Positions 17,700 through 26,157 are shown, numbered from the stretch's first letter. The stretch is 64,000 bases of DNA from Gracilimonas mengyeensis (GCF_900182705.1 NZ_FXTP01000015.1:1-64000); one strand, 5' to 3'. Numbers and translations are program-made. Notes: a model not told the origin generated them from the letters alone.

Positions 17700-17841
17700 A
17701 ATCTATCTCCTAATAATTTTTTCGCCTGTATATGAAGCTACCAAATACACCTCAAGGCCTCAATAGCGTTTAAATTCACTAAAGTTAGAATAGGGCTTTT
17801 TGAAGGGCCCTCCGGTGCGGAAGAGCCCTCTTTTGTACATG

Positions 17842-19104
17842 CTATTTATCGAATTCCAATACCGTTTTTCGAATGATTTCGACACAATCCATAAGCTGAT
17901 CTTCAGTCATAACCAGGGGAGGGGCAAAACGAATGATGTTACCATGGGTAGGTTTGGCAAGCAGACCGTTGTCTTTTAATGCTACACAAAATTTCCAGGC
18001 GGTTTTGCTATCGGGTGAATCATTAATCACTACGGCGTTGAGTAATCCTTTGCCACGTACTTTCACAAAAAGGTCAAATTCCTCTACCAGCTTTTGCATT
18101 TCATCTCTGAAGATCTTGCCAAGCTTGCGGGCATTTTGCGCCAGTTTTTCATCTTTAACCACTTCAAGCGCGGCAATAGCTACTTTACAAGCCAGAGGGT
18201 TCCCGCCATACGTAGAACCGTGCTGCCCGGGTCTTATGACTTCCATGATTTCATCATCCGCTAAAACGGCAGATACCGGATAGGCACCCCCAGAAAGGGC
18301 TTTACCCAAAATCAGGATGTCGGGTTTGGTATAGGTCGCTTGTTGTTCGCAGTGGCCCTGGCAAGTACAGTCTCCACATACAGCCAGCAGGCTGCCCGTA
18401 CGGGCAATGCCGGTTTGAATTTCATCGGCTATAAAAAGCACATTGTTTTTCCGGCAAAGCTCAGCTGATTTCCGGATGTAATCATCATCGGGCACTACAA
18501 CGCCTGCTTCGCCTTGTATGGGCTCTGCCAGTACGCCAGCTACGTTAGGCTTCTGTAAGGCTTCTTCTAAGGCCTCAGTATCGTTATAAGGTATTTTGAT
18601 GAAGCCTGGAGTGTAGGGACCAAAGTTCTTCCGTGCATCGGGATCATTTGAAAAAGAAATGACAGTGGTAGTACGTCCGTGAAAGTTATTCTCCAAGACA
18701 ATGATCTGTGCCTGTTCTTCGGGGATGCCTTTTTTCTCATAGGCCCACTTCCGGCAGATTTTGATAGCTGTTTCCACTCCTTCGGCCCCGGTGTTCATGG
18801 GCAGCACTTTATCGAAGCCAAAATATTCGGTCACATACTTCTCATATTCGCCAAGTACGTTGTTGTAGAAAGCTCTTGAAGTGAGGCTGAGGGTATTGGC
18901 CTGTTCAGTAAGTGCTTTATTGATTTTGGGATGGCAATGCCCCTGGTTTACTGCAGAGTAAGCGGAAAGAAAATCATAGTACTGGTTGCCTTCCGGGTCC
19001 CATACATGAACACCTTCTCCTTTGGCTAATACCACGGGCAGGGGATGATAGTTATGGGCTCCGTATTGGTCTTCCAGTTCAATGGTTTTTTCGCTTGTGA
19101 TCAT
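17842..19104 (-). CDS. rocD: Ornithine-oxo-acid aminotransferase
   Basis: A 420-residue class-III aminotransferase. The ATG at 19104 is chosen because [20 protein letters not shown] is the family N-terminus; upstream in-frame codons read into the tRNA leader. PLP contacts are DEIQTG (Asp227) and [10 protein letters not shown] (Lys268). The enzyme links ornithine to glutamate semialdehyde and hence proline. A Cys-rich insert at 243-252 ([10 protein letters not shown]) between the cofactor Asp and Lys could bind a metal; similar inserts occur in related Bacteroidota enzymes to my knowledge. It lies next to an initiator tRNA on the opposite strand. Confidence 0.92.
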   Translation of the reverse strand: MITSEKTIELEDQYGAHNYHPLPVVLAKGEGVHVWDPEGNQYYDFLSAYSAVNQGHCHPKINKALTEQANTLSLTSRAFYNNVLGEYEKYVTEYFGFDKVLPMNTGAEGVETAIKICRKWAYEKKGIPEEQAQIIVLENNFHGRTTTVISFSNDPDARKNFGPYTPGFIKIPYNDTEALEEALQKPNVAGVLAEPIQGEAGVVVPDDDYIRKSAELCRKNNVLFIADEIQTGIARTGSLLAVCGDCTCQGHCEQQATYTKPDILILGKALSGGAYPVSAVLADDEIMEVIRPGQHGSTYGGNPLACKVAIAALEVVKDEKLAQNARKLGKIFRDEMQKLVEEFDLFVKVRGKGLLNAVVINDSPDSKTAWKFCVALKDNGLLAKPTHGNIIRFAPPLVMTEDQLMDCVEIIRKTVLEFDK

Positions 19105-19224
19105 AAATAGTAGCTTTAAATTTTTCTTTGAAAATAAAGAAAGGTTGACTGAAAGATTAATGAATATTTTTAAAATTTTGTTTGATATCGGGTGGAAATG
19201 ATTCGTATATTCTTGTCTCGACAT

Positions 19225-19297
<73 letters not shown>

Positions 19298-19307
19298 CTA
19301 CCTAACA

Positions 19308-19348
19308 GGGGTTAAGGCTTTATTAATCATAGCTTTAACCCCTTTTTT
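19308..19348 (+). terminator. Element-borne terminator for the tRNA
   Basis: The stem ggggttaaggc pairs with gctttaacccc with one mismatch across a 13-nt loop, followed by six T. It lies 10 bp after the tRNA, inside the element, and replaces the original chromosomal terminator now found at 25819. Confidence 0.85.
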
Positions 19349-19363
19349 ATTTTGGCGCTGTGT

Positions 19364-19378
19364 AACTATTGTGAAACA
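19364..19378. repeat. Left copy of 15-bp arm-type repeat
   Basis: The sequence aactattgtgaaaca recurs exactly, in the same orientation, at 25671-25685 near the other end. Paired copies inside both ends of a tyrosine-recombinase element suggest integrase or excisionase arm sites. Confidence 0.55.
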
Positions 19379-19485
19379 AAGTCGCTGTTTTCTTCCTTTT
19401 CTCTCCGTGTAATAGGGGTTCGATTCGTTCAATTCTCCGAACTATATCGCAGTATATTTCCGTAAATAACCTAAAACTTTAAGGA

Positions 19486-20109
19486 TTATAGTTCAAAGTC
19501 CGGCCAATTATCCCTTAACACTTTCGGCATATGTGCCGGGGTAAATCGCAGATAGTCGGCTCTCTGCTGTTTCTCTCTTAAGCGCTCCAGTCGTTTAAAG
19601 CGCCGGGTTGGTTTGCCGTTATAATGGGTTTGGTTTCGTGTTTCCTCTTCCAGCTTTTTAATTTGTTTATCGAGTCGCCAATATTCATCACAGTATTTGT
19701 AAATCTTTGAGCTTACCTGTGAAGGGTAAAAAATAGTGCGGTTGTAAGCGCCCCGGCTTTTCCATATCGGGGAACCATAGGCTTTATATAGTATCCGGCA
19801 TCTGTTCCCGGATTCGGGGCAAACAAAATATGGAACCTTTCCTTTGCCTAAATTTGAAGGAACAAAGGTTAGCTGAATTTTATAATCGTAGTCGGTTTCT
19901 TTTCCCTCCCATGAAGTGAGTGTATAGAAAAGCCGTATATACTGCTCTTTATCAGTGTAATGGCATTCAATACTAATCCGGCTCCCATCCGTCCAGTTCA
20001 TTTGTCCAGCAATAATATTACCCTCTCTGATAAAGCCCTTTTTTAAAAGATAGCTCAATTCAATTCGGCGGGTTTCTTTTGTGGTGTTTCCTGTTCTATC
20101 TCTTCCCAT
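19486..20109 (-). CDS. Hypothetical protein with degenerate zinc-ribbon-like block
   Basis: A 207-residue protein with no confident family. The middle, YFVCPESGNRCRILYKAYGS, resembles the first half of a two-part CPxCGxR...LY zinc ribbon found in uncharacterised mobile-element proteins. The second cysteine pair, expected in an FxCRxC block, is absent here (IFYPSQ). The C-terminal third is a charged helix (about 140-185) rich in Lys, Arg and Glu, typical of nucleic-acid contact. It is the last gene of the element operon, starting 1 bp after the stop of a 41-residue ORF. A role in element regulation or DNA binding is only a guess. Confidence 0.7.
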   Translation of the reverse strand: MGRDRTGNTTKETRRIELSYLLKKGFIREGNIIAGQMNWTDGSRISIECHYTDKEQYIRLFYTLTSWEGKETDYDYKIQLTFVPSNLGKGKVPYFVCPESGNRCRILYKAYGSPIWKSRGAYNRTIFYPSQVSSKIYKYCDEYWRLDKQIKKLEEETRNQTHYNGKPTRRFKRLERLREKQQRADYLRFTPAHMPKVLRDNWPDFEL

Positions 20110-20110
20110 G

Positions 20111-20236
20111 TTACCAATCAGTTTCTAACGGTTCTCCTAACGAATGGGAAACGCCCCGTACTTTTGGCAGTACAAACGGCATCAATTTTAAAACAATTAA
20201 CTGATTCCGCAAATCTTTGGTTATCACTTCATTCAT
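20111..20236 (-). CDS. Microprotein of 41 residues in the element operon
   Basis: ATG at 20236, stop at 20111-20113. It begins MNEVITKDLRNQLIVLKLMP and ends GEPLETDW. It overlaps the preceding 51-residue ORF by 8 bp in another frame and ends 1 bp before the next start, filling an otherwise empty 270-bp gap in a tightly packed operon. That tiling is the evidence for a gene. No family is recognised. The amphipathic first half could be a short regulator helix. Confidence 0.5.
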   Translation of the reverse strand: MNEVITKDLRNQLIVLKLMPFVLPKVRGVSHSLGEPLETDW

Positions 20237-20384
20237 GGTTCTTTCTCTGTTTTAGTTTCTGTTTATTTGAATCAAAATCTTTACTCCAATGGTCGGGAGC
20301 GGTTACCTTTTCAATGCGTTTTCGCTTTCTCTTCTTTTTTCGTGTGGGTTGGTATAGTACTTTCGCCATTTCATGGCCGTTCAT
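20229..20384 (-). CDS. Basic microprotein of 51 residues in the element operon
   Basis: The ATG at 20384 overlaps the primase-like stop as ATGA (20381-20384), a standard coupling arrangement. The sequence is strongly basic: an RKKKRKRKR run at about residues 15-23, followed by a hydrophilic tail. It may bind DNA or RNA, for example as a replication accessory. No family is recognised. It is supported by the coupled start and by the gap-free tiling with the next small ORF. Confidence 0.5.
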   Translation of the reverse strand: MNGHEMAKVLYQPTRKKKRKRKRIEKVTAPDHWSKDFDSNKQKLKQRKNHE

Positions 20385-21523
20385 TGTTCTGTGATTAGTT
20401 CGGGTTCAAACGTTTCATCTATATGTTTTAGAATTGGGTCGGCATCCATAGCCCGGTAATATTCTGCTTCTGCGTATTCAGCCGTACCCGGTTCCGGCGC
20501 TTCGATTTCATCCCATGAAGCCGGATACCCCCGTTTATCGAATATTTCCCCGGTATAGGGATTGAAGCCGTTAGGGGCTAAAATTTGGCTTCCATACTTT
20601 CCTTCTCCGGCGCTATCTCTCCGGGGTGCATGGTTTACCCTTGCTGAATTTCGGCTAATTGTATCCGGGGTGCGGGGAGTCTTTGTTCCGGTATCAAAAC
20701 CGCTGTTTATGGTCGCCCGTACTTCATGGCTTTTCAATCCAATGGAGAGCGCCGTTTGTTCGAGTGCCTGTTTTACTTCAAATTCGTTAAGCATCCCCCC
20801 GGCAACCAAGCCGGCTAAACTTGCTGAACTTTTGAAAAGCTGATTATTTCTATTTCCTTTTTGAGCGGTTGACAGAATTTCTATTTCATCTTTGAATGCT
20901 GTTTCTGCGTAGCTGGAATAATCGTTTGAAATGTGAACCGGTGTCGGGGAATATATTTGTACTGGTTCCGGTGGGAGTTTCTTATAAACCGTGAATGAAT
21001 CTTTAAGAATAGCGCCGGGGTCGTAACTGTAAAACCGAGCATCATTTGGGTTTTTTCCTTTGGAGCTATCCAGAACAATTCCGAACCCTTCAAAATCTTT
21101 GATAAGCATCTCGAAATGGTCGGCTTGTCTTTCCGGGTCGGCTACCTTAACAAGCGCCCAAACTCCAGCACCCCCGGTACTCAATCCGGCAAAGGATACA
21201 TTCTTTATCTTTGCCACTTCATCCCGGATACGTTCGGCATCGGGTAGGTGCTGGTTATCTTTGCCGTCAATGTCTAAGGCAATCCATCCGGTACGGTTTA
21301 CCACGTTCTCCAGTTTACGGCCATTAGAACAGACAGCGCCGACGGTTACAAGGGGTAAACTCTTCTTTAGGGAGTCGGCCTTTGTATCCCGGTACTTTAG
21401 CACTTGTTTGGCATATCGGGAACCATGTTTACACACTTTCAGCCATTGGTCTAAAGTGATTGTTTTAGGTTCGGAATGGAAGTTCTCGAATACGCTTACT
21501 TTGTCTTCAAACATGGCGTTCAT
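20381..21523 (-). CDS. BT4734/BF3469-type primase-like replication protein
   Basis: About 380 residues. A GTG four codons upstream would also be in frame, but the ATG at 21523 is preferred since the GTG lies inside a palindrome. The N-terminal half matches the VirE-N/BT4734 family, an archaeo-eukaryotic-primase-like fold: GWIALDIDGKDN (acidic DxD), FAGLSTGGAGVWALVKV, and a later KGKNPNDARFYSYDP. A helical PriCT-like region with QKGNRNNQLFKSSASLAG follows near 230-290, then a Pro/acidic tail. In mobile elements such proteins start DNA replication together with a RecA/DnaB-like ATPase, here the upstream gene. It lies just downstream of a GTTCAC/GTGAAC repeat cluster. Confidence 0.8.
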   Translation of the reverse strand: MNAMFEDKVSVFENFHSEPKTITLDQWLKVCKHGSRYAKQVLKYRDTKADSLKKSLPLVTVGAVCSNGRKLENVVNRTGWIALDIDGKDNQHLPDAERIRDEVAKIKNVSFAGLSTGGAGVWALVKVADPERQADHFEMLIKDFEGFGIVLDSSKGKNPNDARFYSYDPGAILKDSFTVYKKLPPEPVQIYSPTPVHISNDYSSYAETAFKDEIEILSTAQKGNRNNQLFKSSASLAGLVAGGMLNEFEVKQALEQTALSIGLKSHEVRATINSGFDTGTKTPRTPDTISRNSARVNHAPRRDSAGEGKYGSQILAPNGFNPYTGEIFDKRGYPASWDEIEAPEPGTAEYAEAEYYRAMDADPILKHIDETFEPELITEQ

Positions 21524-21529
21524 GTTTTT

Positions 21530-21629
21530 GTTCACGGGTGAACATTAGTGTGAACAGAAGGTGTTCACGTTCATATAGGTATGTGAAATGAACAGTGAAC
21601 ATATTATCCGGCGCTTAAATCCTGTTCAC
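21530..21629. repeat. GTTCAC/GTGAAC repeat cluster, candidate origin or operator
   Basis: Six exact copies of the hexamer in 100 bp: 21530, 21538, 21550, 21563, 21595 and 21624. Two pairs form perfect palindromes (gttcac-gg-gtgaac at 21530-21543, gtgaac-N7-gttcac at 21550-21568). It sits between the ATPase stop and the primase start, a usual place for iterons of a replication module or for an operator. Confidence 0.55.
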
Positions 21630-22587
21630 TTATATTGGAATACTTTGAGACAGTACCTACTCCAATATCCAGCAAGTCGGCAATTTCGCGGGTCGATTTC
21701 CCTTCATCTTTTAGCCGTTGAACTTCCCTTATTTTATGAAGCCTTTTTTCTTCTTTGGTTTGAGCTTCCAGCTCCGGCGAAAACATACGTTCCGAACGTG
21801 TTATTTTTAATTCATTCATAACATCATTGAAATATATTTCCGCCCGGAGTGGGGAAAGGGGTTTAGCGCTCCGGCTTTTCACACATTGCAATTCAATTAG
21901 GTTGGAACCGTCTTTTTGATATTCGCTTTTAAGTCCGAAAACAAAATCTGCTTTGGTTCCAAAAACGCGGGAGTCCGAAATGTCTTCCACGTTGTATTCA
22001 TTCTTAATTTTTGAACCTTTGCGGGTGTGAGTAATAAGGATAACGGCTACATTTGCCGAACGTGCCAAACGGGTAAACCTTTGCATGGTTATGTTTGCTT
22101 TTTCCGCTTCGTATAAATTCCCTTCGTGGAAGTCGGCAAGCGTATCAAAAATAACGGCATCAAATCCCTGGTTTTTTATTTGGTGCTCCAGTTCTCCCAT
22201 GAACTCATCATTTGTGGCTACACAATACAAGCTATCGGGAAGGGGAACAGTGTAAAGTCCATCATTCGATTTGATAGCCTTAGCCCGTCGCCGAATTTCG
22301 CTTTCAGATGAATCGGCTCCAGTTAGATATATCGCTTTCCCTTTTTGGGTTGGCAATAGTTCATCATTTCGTTTTTGAAATAATATTTGATTGAAAAGAG
22401 ATTTCCCACTCCCGGCGCTCCCGCCGATTACTGTGATTAATCCTTTAGCACAATAGCCATCTACAATGAACTCCAGCGGGGGAACATTAGCTTTCAGCGG
22501 GTCGGAAATATTGAACCATGTTTCCGGTTCATTATCCATTTCATTCAAATCTATATTTTCGGGGATTTTCAGTTCATTAGTTTTCAT
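21604..22587 (-). CDS. RepA/AAA_25-type RecA-like ATPase with C-terminal HTH
   Basis: About 327 residues. The ATG at 22587 fits MKTNELKIPENI; five further codons upstream are possible. Walker A is GGSAGSGKS near residues 53-61. Walker B is in AVIFDTLADFHEG near 138-150. A sensor-like ILITHTRKGS follows near 175. This is the hexameric RepA/RecA-fold helicase group of plasmids and phages. A C-terminal HTH (STREIADLLDIGVGTVSKYS, about 302-321) is an added DNA-binding module, perhaps for the nearby repeats. It overlaps the upstream small basic gene by 11 bp. With the primase-like protein it forms a replication pair. Confidence 0.85.
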   Translation of the reverse strand: MKTNELKIPENIDLNEMDNEPETWFNISDPLKANVPPLEFIVDGYCAKGLITVIGGSAGSGKSLFNQILFQKRNDELLPTQKGKAIYLTGADSSESEIRRRAKAIKSNDGLYTVPLPDSLYCVATNDEFMGELEHQIKNQGFDAVIFDTLADFHEGNLYEAEKANITMQRFTRLARSANVAVILITHTRKGSKIKNEYNVEDISDSRVFGTKADFVFGLKSEYQKDGSNLIELQCVKSRSAKPLSPLRAEIYFNDVMNELKITRSERMFSPELEAQTKEEKRLHKIREVQRLKDEGKSTREIADLLDIGVGTVSKYSNISEQDLSAG

Positions 22588-22807
22588 TATGAACCCCCTC
22601 AAAATTAGACTGTAAGCCTTCCAATACTTTCAGATATGTGATATGTCCATTTACTAAGGTGTGCTTTAGTACGGTTATTCTCCGGCGCTTAATAGCATTG
22701 TTTAAGCCTTTGGGATTGCCTAAATTAGTAGTGCCAGTTTTAAACTGGTTACCAATATTAAGGCCGTTCCCTTTCGCCGGGGTTCGGTCTTTTTTCTGCT
22801 CTCTCAT
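22577..22807 (-). CDS. Small basic protein of the element
   Basis: A 76-residue basic protein with central KRRRITVLKHTL and no cysteines. Its start overlaps the HTH gene's stop as ATGA (22804-22807) and its end overlaps the ATPase gene by 11 bp, so it is an integral operon member. No family is recognised. It may be a DNA-binding replication or excision accessory, similar in size to helper proteins in Bacteroidota mobile elements. Confidence 0.65.
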   Translation of the reverse strand: MREQKKDRTPAKGNGLNIGNQFKTGTTNLGNPKGLNNAIKRRRITVLKHTLVNGHITYLKVLEGLQSNFEGVHNEN

Positions 22808-23097
22808 TTTGGCTCCCCGTTGCTATTTACTTTTCCCTTGTTCAAATAGGCTTCTACTTCTTCGATATTATATCGGATAGTTCGGCCATTCTGTCGATAA
22901 GGCAACCGCCCGGAGTCTCTTAGGTGTTGAACGTGGCGACGGGAACATTGTAAGATGTCCATTACTTCGTCGGTCGTTAACCACTTTTTGCGGGTGGCTT
23001 TTCGGATAGCGCCGGGGAGAGAATCGTTTACCGTTTCTTTTACGGCATCCCGGATAAGTTCCTTTAAATCGTCTTTGGTGGGTATGTATGCGTGCAT
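22804..23097 (-). CDS. Excisionase-like HTH_17 protein
   Basis: A 97-residue protein. A helical N-terminus is followed by a MerR-like winged helix: WLTTDEVMDILQCSRRHVQHLRDSG then LPYRQNGRTIRYNIEEVEAYL, the standard HTH_17/excisionase signature. In integrative elements this protein directs excision or regulates replication genes. A 10-bp-arm palindrome ends 1 bp upstream of its start codon, suggesting autoregulation. It opens the replication sub-operon and overlaps the next gene by 4 bp. Confidence 0.88.
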   Translation of the reverse strand: MHAYIPTKDDLKELIRDAVKETVNDSLPGAIRKATRKKWLTTDEVMDILQCSRRHVQHLRDSGRLPYRQNGRTIRYNIEEVEAYLNKGKVNSNGEPK

Positions 23098-23098
23098 T

Positions 23099-23129
23099 TT
23101 ATCAGTGATTAATTAATGTTCACTGATAA
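23099..23129. promoter_or_regulatory. Palindromic operator candidate before the HTH gene
   Basis: Perfect 10-bp arms, ttatcagtga (23099-23108) and tcactgataa (23120-23129), flank an 11-bp spacer and abut the HTH start codon at 23097. Binding there would cover the ribosome site or promoter. Confidence 0.6.
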
Positions 23130-23196
23130 TTTGCATTCACTTAAAAAAGGAACTCAATACCCCGTATAACTGGAATTTAAACCGGAATAACCGGAA

Positions 23197-24375
23197 TTAG
23201 TGTTCTGTTTGCGCTTGGTCGGGTTTGTATTCATTCCAGTAAAACTTAACCCATCCATCTATGGTTTTTAAATCGGTTTTATTCAATATATCGGATTGGT
23301 TCTTAACCTCTTTTGAAATGGTTCTTACCTTTCTGTTTATAGAATCAAGTTGTTCATCAAAAATGTAATTCCTAACTATTTTTAAAGCCGTAGTAATAAT
23401 TTCAGAGTCATATTTTCCAGCTTTATTTTCCTCTCTGTTACAAAATTTATCAGCTACTGTTTCGGGTTCGGGTAGCTGTTTAAATCGTTCATCAAGTTCA
23501 AATTGAATTTTAGGTTTAACACGGTCGTTTAAAAAAGCATCTTCGAGAATGCTTTCTAATGGATTGATTTTATGCGCTAACTGTACCGCCATATCTATTA
23601 TCGGGTCTTTCTTTTTGGAAAGAGTTAGAACTCCGTGAATAGTGGTATCAATCAGATGTTCAGGTATATATTTGTTCTCTTTGAGTTTTTCCAGCAATGA
23701 ATGACGTTCAATCAATTCTGTTTTGGCTCCGCTTAATATTAGGGCCTCAAACAGGTTTCTTATATTTCTTAAAACGTTGCTTCGGTCTTTTACTCTCTGT
23801 TCAATCTCTTCATCTGGATTTCCTTTCAGAATGGCTTGTTCCGACTCGTAATAATACACTTTTAGAACATTAGATATTTCTTGGTTCCATTCATTAAGCT
23901 GTTCGGCTTGTCTATGGAGCTGTTTTAAAATTGTATCTCTGTAATTTGATATAACGGGTAATTTTTCCGGGGGAATGGTTCCGTTTTCACTTATCCCAAA
24001 CGTTTCCAGTGCCTGTTTATATTCCTCTCCCTTAAATCCATATCTGTTAATCTGAATATTTATAAAACTGAACCGGGGAGTTAAATATCCCGTTGGTTCA
24101 GATTGTGGAATCTCTTTAATTACAGGTTCTATACCGTGTTTCTTTGAACCGGGGAATTGTACCTTTTCTGTTTTACCGTTGGGTCTATGTGAACTTTTAT
24201 AATTAATCGGTTCCGGTATATCAAAGTACCCATTCCAGTTAAAATCTGGTTTATTCAGTTTCCTATCATTGGATTTATTCCAATGGTAATAAATACCCCC
24301 ATTCGCAGAAGTATAGGAATACTTACCCCCTAATTGAGCGCCTAAACTTTCATTTATTTCATTCCAATCATCCAT
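23197..24375 (-). CDS. Unknown 392-residue protein of the element
   Basis: The start is the ATG at 24375, overlapping the integrase stop by 1 bp (TGATG); a TTG one codon earlier is unlikely. The N-terminal about 120 residues are polar and aromatic (SANGGIYYHWNKS, DFNWNGYFDIPEP). The remainder looks entirely helical, with several charged, coiled-coil-like segments (about 150-200 and 340-380). No signal peptide, membrane helix, zinc site or nucleotide motif is visible. I do not recognise a family. It is coupled to the integrase and could be a recombination partner, a host-interaction or anti-phage protein, or a helper-sensing factor. Confidence 0.75.
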   Translation of the reverse strand: MDDWNEINESLGAQLGGKYSYTSANGGIYYHWNKSNDRKLNKPDFNWNGYFDIPEPINYKSSHRPNGKTEKVQFPGSKKHGIEPVIKEIPQSEPTGYLTPRFSFINIQINRYGFKGEEYKQALETFGISENGTIPPEKLPVISNYRDTILKQLHRQAEQLNEWNQEISNVLKVYYYESEQAILKGNPDEEIEQRVKDRSNVLRNIRNLFEALILSGAKTELIERHSLLEKLKENKYIPEHLIDTTIHGVLTLSKKKDPIIDMAVQLAHKINPLESILEDAFLNDRVKPKIQFELDERFKQLPEPETVADKFCNREENKAGKYDSEIITTALKIVRNYIFDEQLDSINRKVRTISKEVKNQSDILNKTDLKTIDGWVKFYWNEYKPDQAQTEH

Positions 24376-25601
24376 CAAAACACCTTTTTCATTGCTTTAT
24401 CTGCCAGCTCTTCATTCAGGCTTTTCAGATAGGATTGAGTCGTTTCAATTTTGGAGTGCCGGAGCGTTTGCATCAGTTCATATACATCTAAGCCCTTTTC
24501 AGAAACGGCATATTGTGCGAATGAATGTCGTGAAACGTGGAAGCTAATGTTTTCATCAATCCCGGCCATCTTTGCAATCAGTTTTAAACCGGTTTCGGCT
24601 CCCTCTTCTTTTTTACCGTTTACCCTCACATTATTGGAACTGATAGCCCGGCGCAATTCTACCGGGTCGCTGTAATCTTTATGGCTATTCAGAAACGGGA
24701 ATATGTATTCATCAGAAGCGCCGGAGTACCTGTTCAAAATATCTTTTTGGTACTCGTTTAATTCGGTACTGAATGGCTTTTCATTTTTGTTCATCTGATA
24801 GGATAGTTTCCCGTTTTTCACATTCTGCCATTGAAGCCCGCAAATATCCCCAAAACGTATTCCCCCGCTGTAAAAGCTGAACAGGAAAGCGTTCCGAACG
24901 TGCCATTCCCAAGAACAAGGTTCAAGTTTTAGCGCTTCAATATCCTGTATCTGCTCAAAGGTAAGTTTTACTTTCTGTTTGGCTCTGCTCCGTGTGGGTA
25001 CTTCATATTCTTTGAATGGGTCGTTTGCCATCAAATGAGATTTTAAAGCCCTATATATGATTTTGCGTATCGGCTCAAAGTTTTTGTTAATAGTCGAATC
25101 GCTGTTCCCGTACTCTGTTCTTAAATGGTTTTCAAACTTTTCGAGATACCCGCCATCTATCAGTTTCAGCGGGAGAGAGCGTTCCCCCTCAAACTCTTCA
25201 AACTTCTTTAAAACTACTTTCAGCGTTTTGGAAGCATAGTATTTTTTATTCGCTTCAAGCTCTTCGAGTAGCTGTTCCCCTAATTCAAAAAAATCAGCCT
25301 TTTGAGTAATTTTAATTCTCTGCCGGATAGCCTTCGCCGTTTCATGGCCGTTTCTTCTCAATTCCGTTTGAACCCGCCGGGCTTCACTTATTTTAAGCTC
25401 CAGCATTTCATTTAAAGTTTTATAAGTATCGTGGTTCCGCCGTACCTCTTCCGCTTCCGGGTTCCAGTGTTTCTTTTTAACAGATACCCCGGTACTTATA
25501 TACTTATGTTTCCGGTTGTTAGTGATTCGCAGATAGATAGGATATTCGCCGTTCTTTTTCTGAAAATCTGTTCTTAGATATAGATGAAATGAAGTCGCCA
25601 T
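24375..25601 (-). CDS. Tyrosine-recombinase integrase
   Basis: About 408 residues from ATG 25601; MATSFHLYLRTDF is the usual N-terminus of the Bacteroidota arm-DNA-binding_5 domain, while a start at 25622 would add seven residues. Domains are arm-binding (1-85), SAM-like core-binding (about 100-195) and catalytic (about 210-405). Catalytic residues visible are Arg in SGGIRFGD, the HxxR pair in HVSRHSFAQ, His in LRHSKIETTQ and Tyr in SYLKS. It lies next to attR, facing away from it, as integrases of tRNA-targeted elements usually do. It should catalyse integration into the initiator tRNA. Confidence 0.95.
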   Translation of the reverse strand: MATSFHLYLRTDFQKKNGEYPIYLRITNNRKHKYISTGVSVKKKHWNPEAEEVRRNHDTYKTLNEMLELKISEARRVQTELRRNGHETAKAIRQRIKITQKADFFELGEQLLEELEANKKYYASKTLKVVLKKFEEFEGERSLPLKLIDGGYLEKFENHLRTEYGNSDSTINKNFEPIRKIIYRALKSHLMANDPFKEYEVPTRSRAKQKVKLTFEQIQDIEALKLEPCSWEWHVRNAFLFSFYSGGIRFGDICGLQWQNVKNGKLSYQMNKNEKPFSTELNEYQKDILNRYSGASDEYIFPFLNSHKDYSDPVELRRAISSNNVRVNGKKEEGAETGLKLIAKMAGIDENISFHVSRHSFAQYAVSEKGLDVYELMQTLRHSKIETTQSYLKSLNEELADKAMKKVF

Positions 25602-25670
25602 GTTTTCGCCGTTGGTTACCAATTTGTTTTAAAGTGTATTCCAATATAAAGCTATTTGGTTTTACTGTAA

Positions 25671-25685
25671 AACTATTGTGAAACA
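25671..25685. repeat. Right copy of 15-bp arm-type repeat
   Basis: Identical to 19364-19378. It lies between the integrase start and attR, 115 bp from the core, as expected for arm sites. Confidence 0.55.
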
Positions 25686-25800
25686 TTTTTTGTATTTAGT
25701 ACTTTATTGGGAGTATTCAGAAACTCTTAATATACTCTATAAACGGCGTTTTTGTAAGTGTGAGCGTATTATTAAGGAACTGAAATGAATGGTTAATTAG

Positions 25801-25818
25801 TCCTGTCCCCGCCACTAC
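25801..25818 (+). other. attR core, 18-bp direct repeat
   Basis: A second copy of the tRNA 3'-end sequence, but without an upstream tRNA body. It is followed directly by a terminator, so it marks the original chromosomal tRNA tail. Confidence 0.9.
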
Positions 25819-25853
25819 AAAGGCTTCTTGATTCAGTTCAAGAAGCCTTTTTT
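25819..25853 (+). terminator. Original tRNA terminator, displaced by the element
   Basis: A perfect 13-bp stem (aaaggcttcttga/tcaagaagccttt) with a 6-nt loop and a T-run directly follows attR. Before integration it would have terminated the initiator tRNA transcript. Confidence 0.85.
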
Positions 25854-26157
25854 ATGGCTTATCTTTTTTTCATTACGATTCAGTTGCTGCACAAGAGTAA
25901 TCTTTTGAAGTGAATTTAGTAGTATAAACTCTGCAGGCAGGGAATCTGAGACACACCACTCATTCAAAGTTTGTATCCTGTTAACCTATTAGGTTTTGGT
26001 CTCTTTCACACGTTTTACAAAACAGGTAGAAGTTGAATGGCTTTAGGGATTGTGCTAATATGATTCTTCCAGATCAAATTTTCGATTAGAAAGTGTGGAT
26101 GGGCGAGTTTAGTAGAGGTGGGTAAAGGAAACAGATAATCAAAAAAACAGTGGGCAT
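25854..26157. other. Gene-free gap right of the element
   Basis: About 300 bp with no supported gene and only weak short ORFs. It lies between the displaced tRNA terminator and the SusD-unit terminator. I see no strong repeat or RNA signal in it. Confidence 0.5.

Noticed and set aside
17790-17835. Terminator between rocD and lat
   Set aside because: An imperfect stem with wobbles exists, but no T-run follows on the minus strand where it would be needed.
21060-21548. 162-residue plus-strand ORF opposite the primase-like gene
   Set aside because: Antisense shadow; Ser/Pro-rich sequence typical of a reversed frame, and all element genes are on the minus strand.
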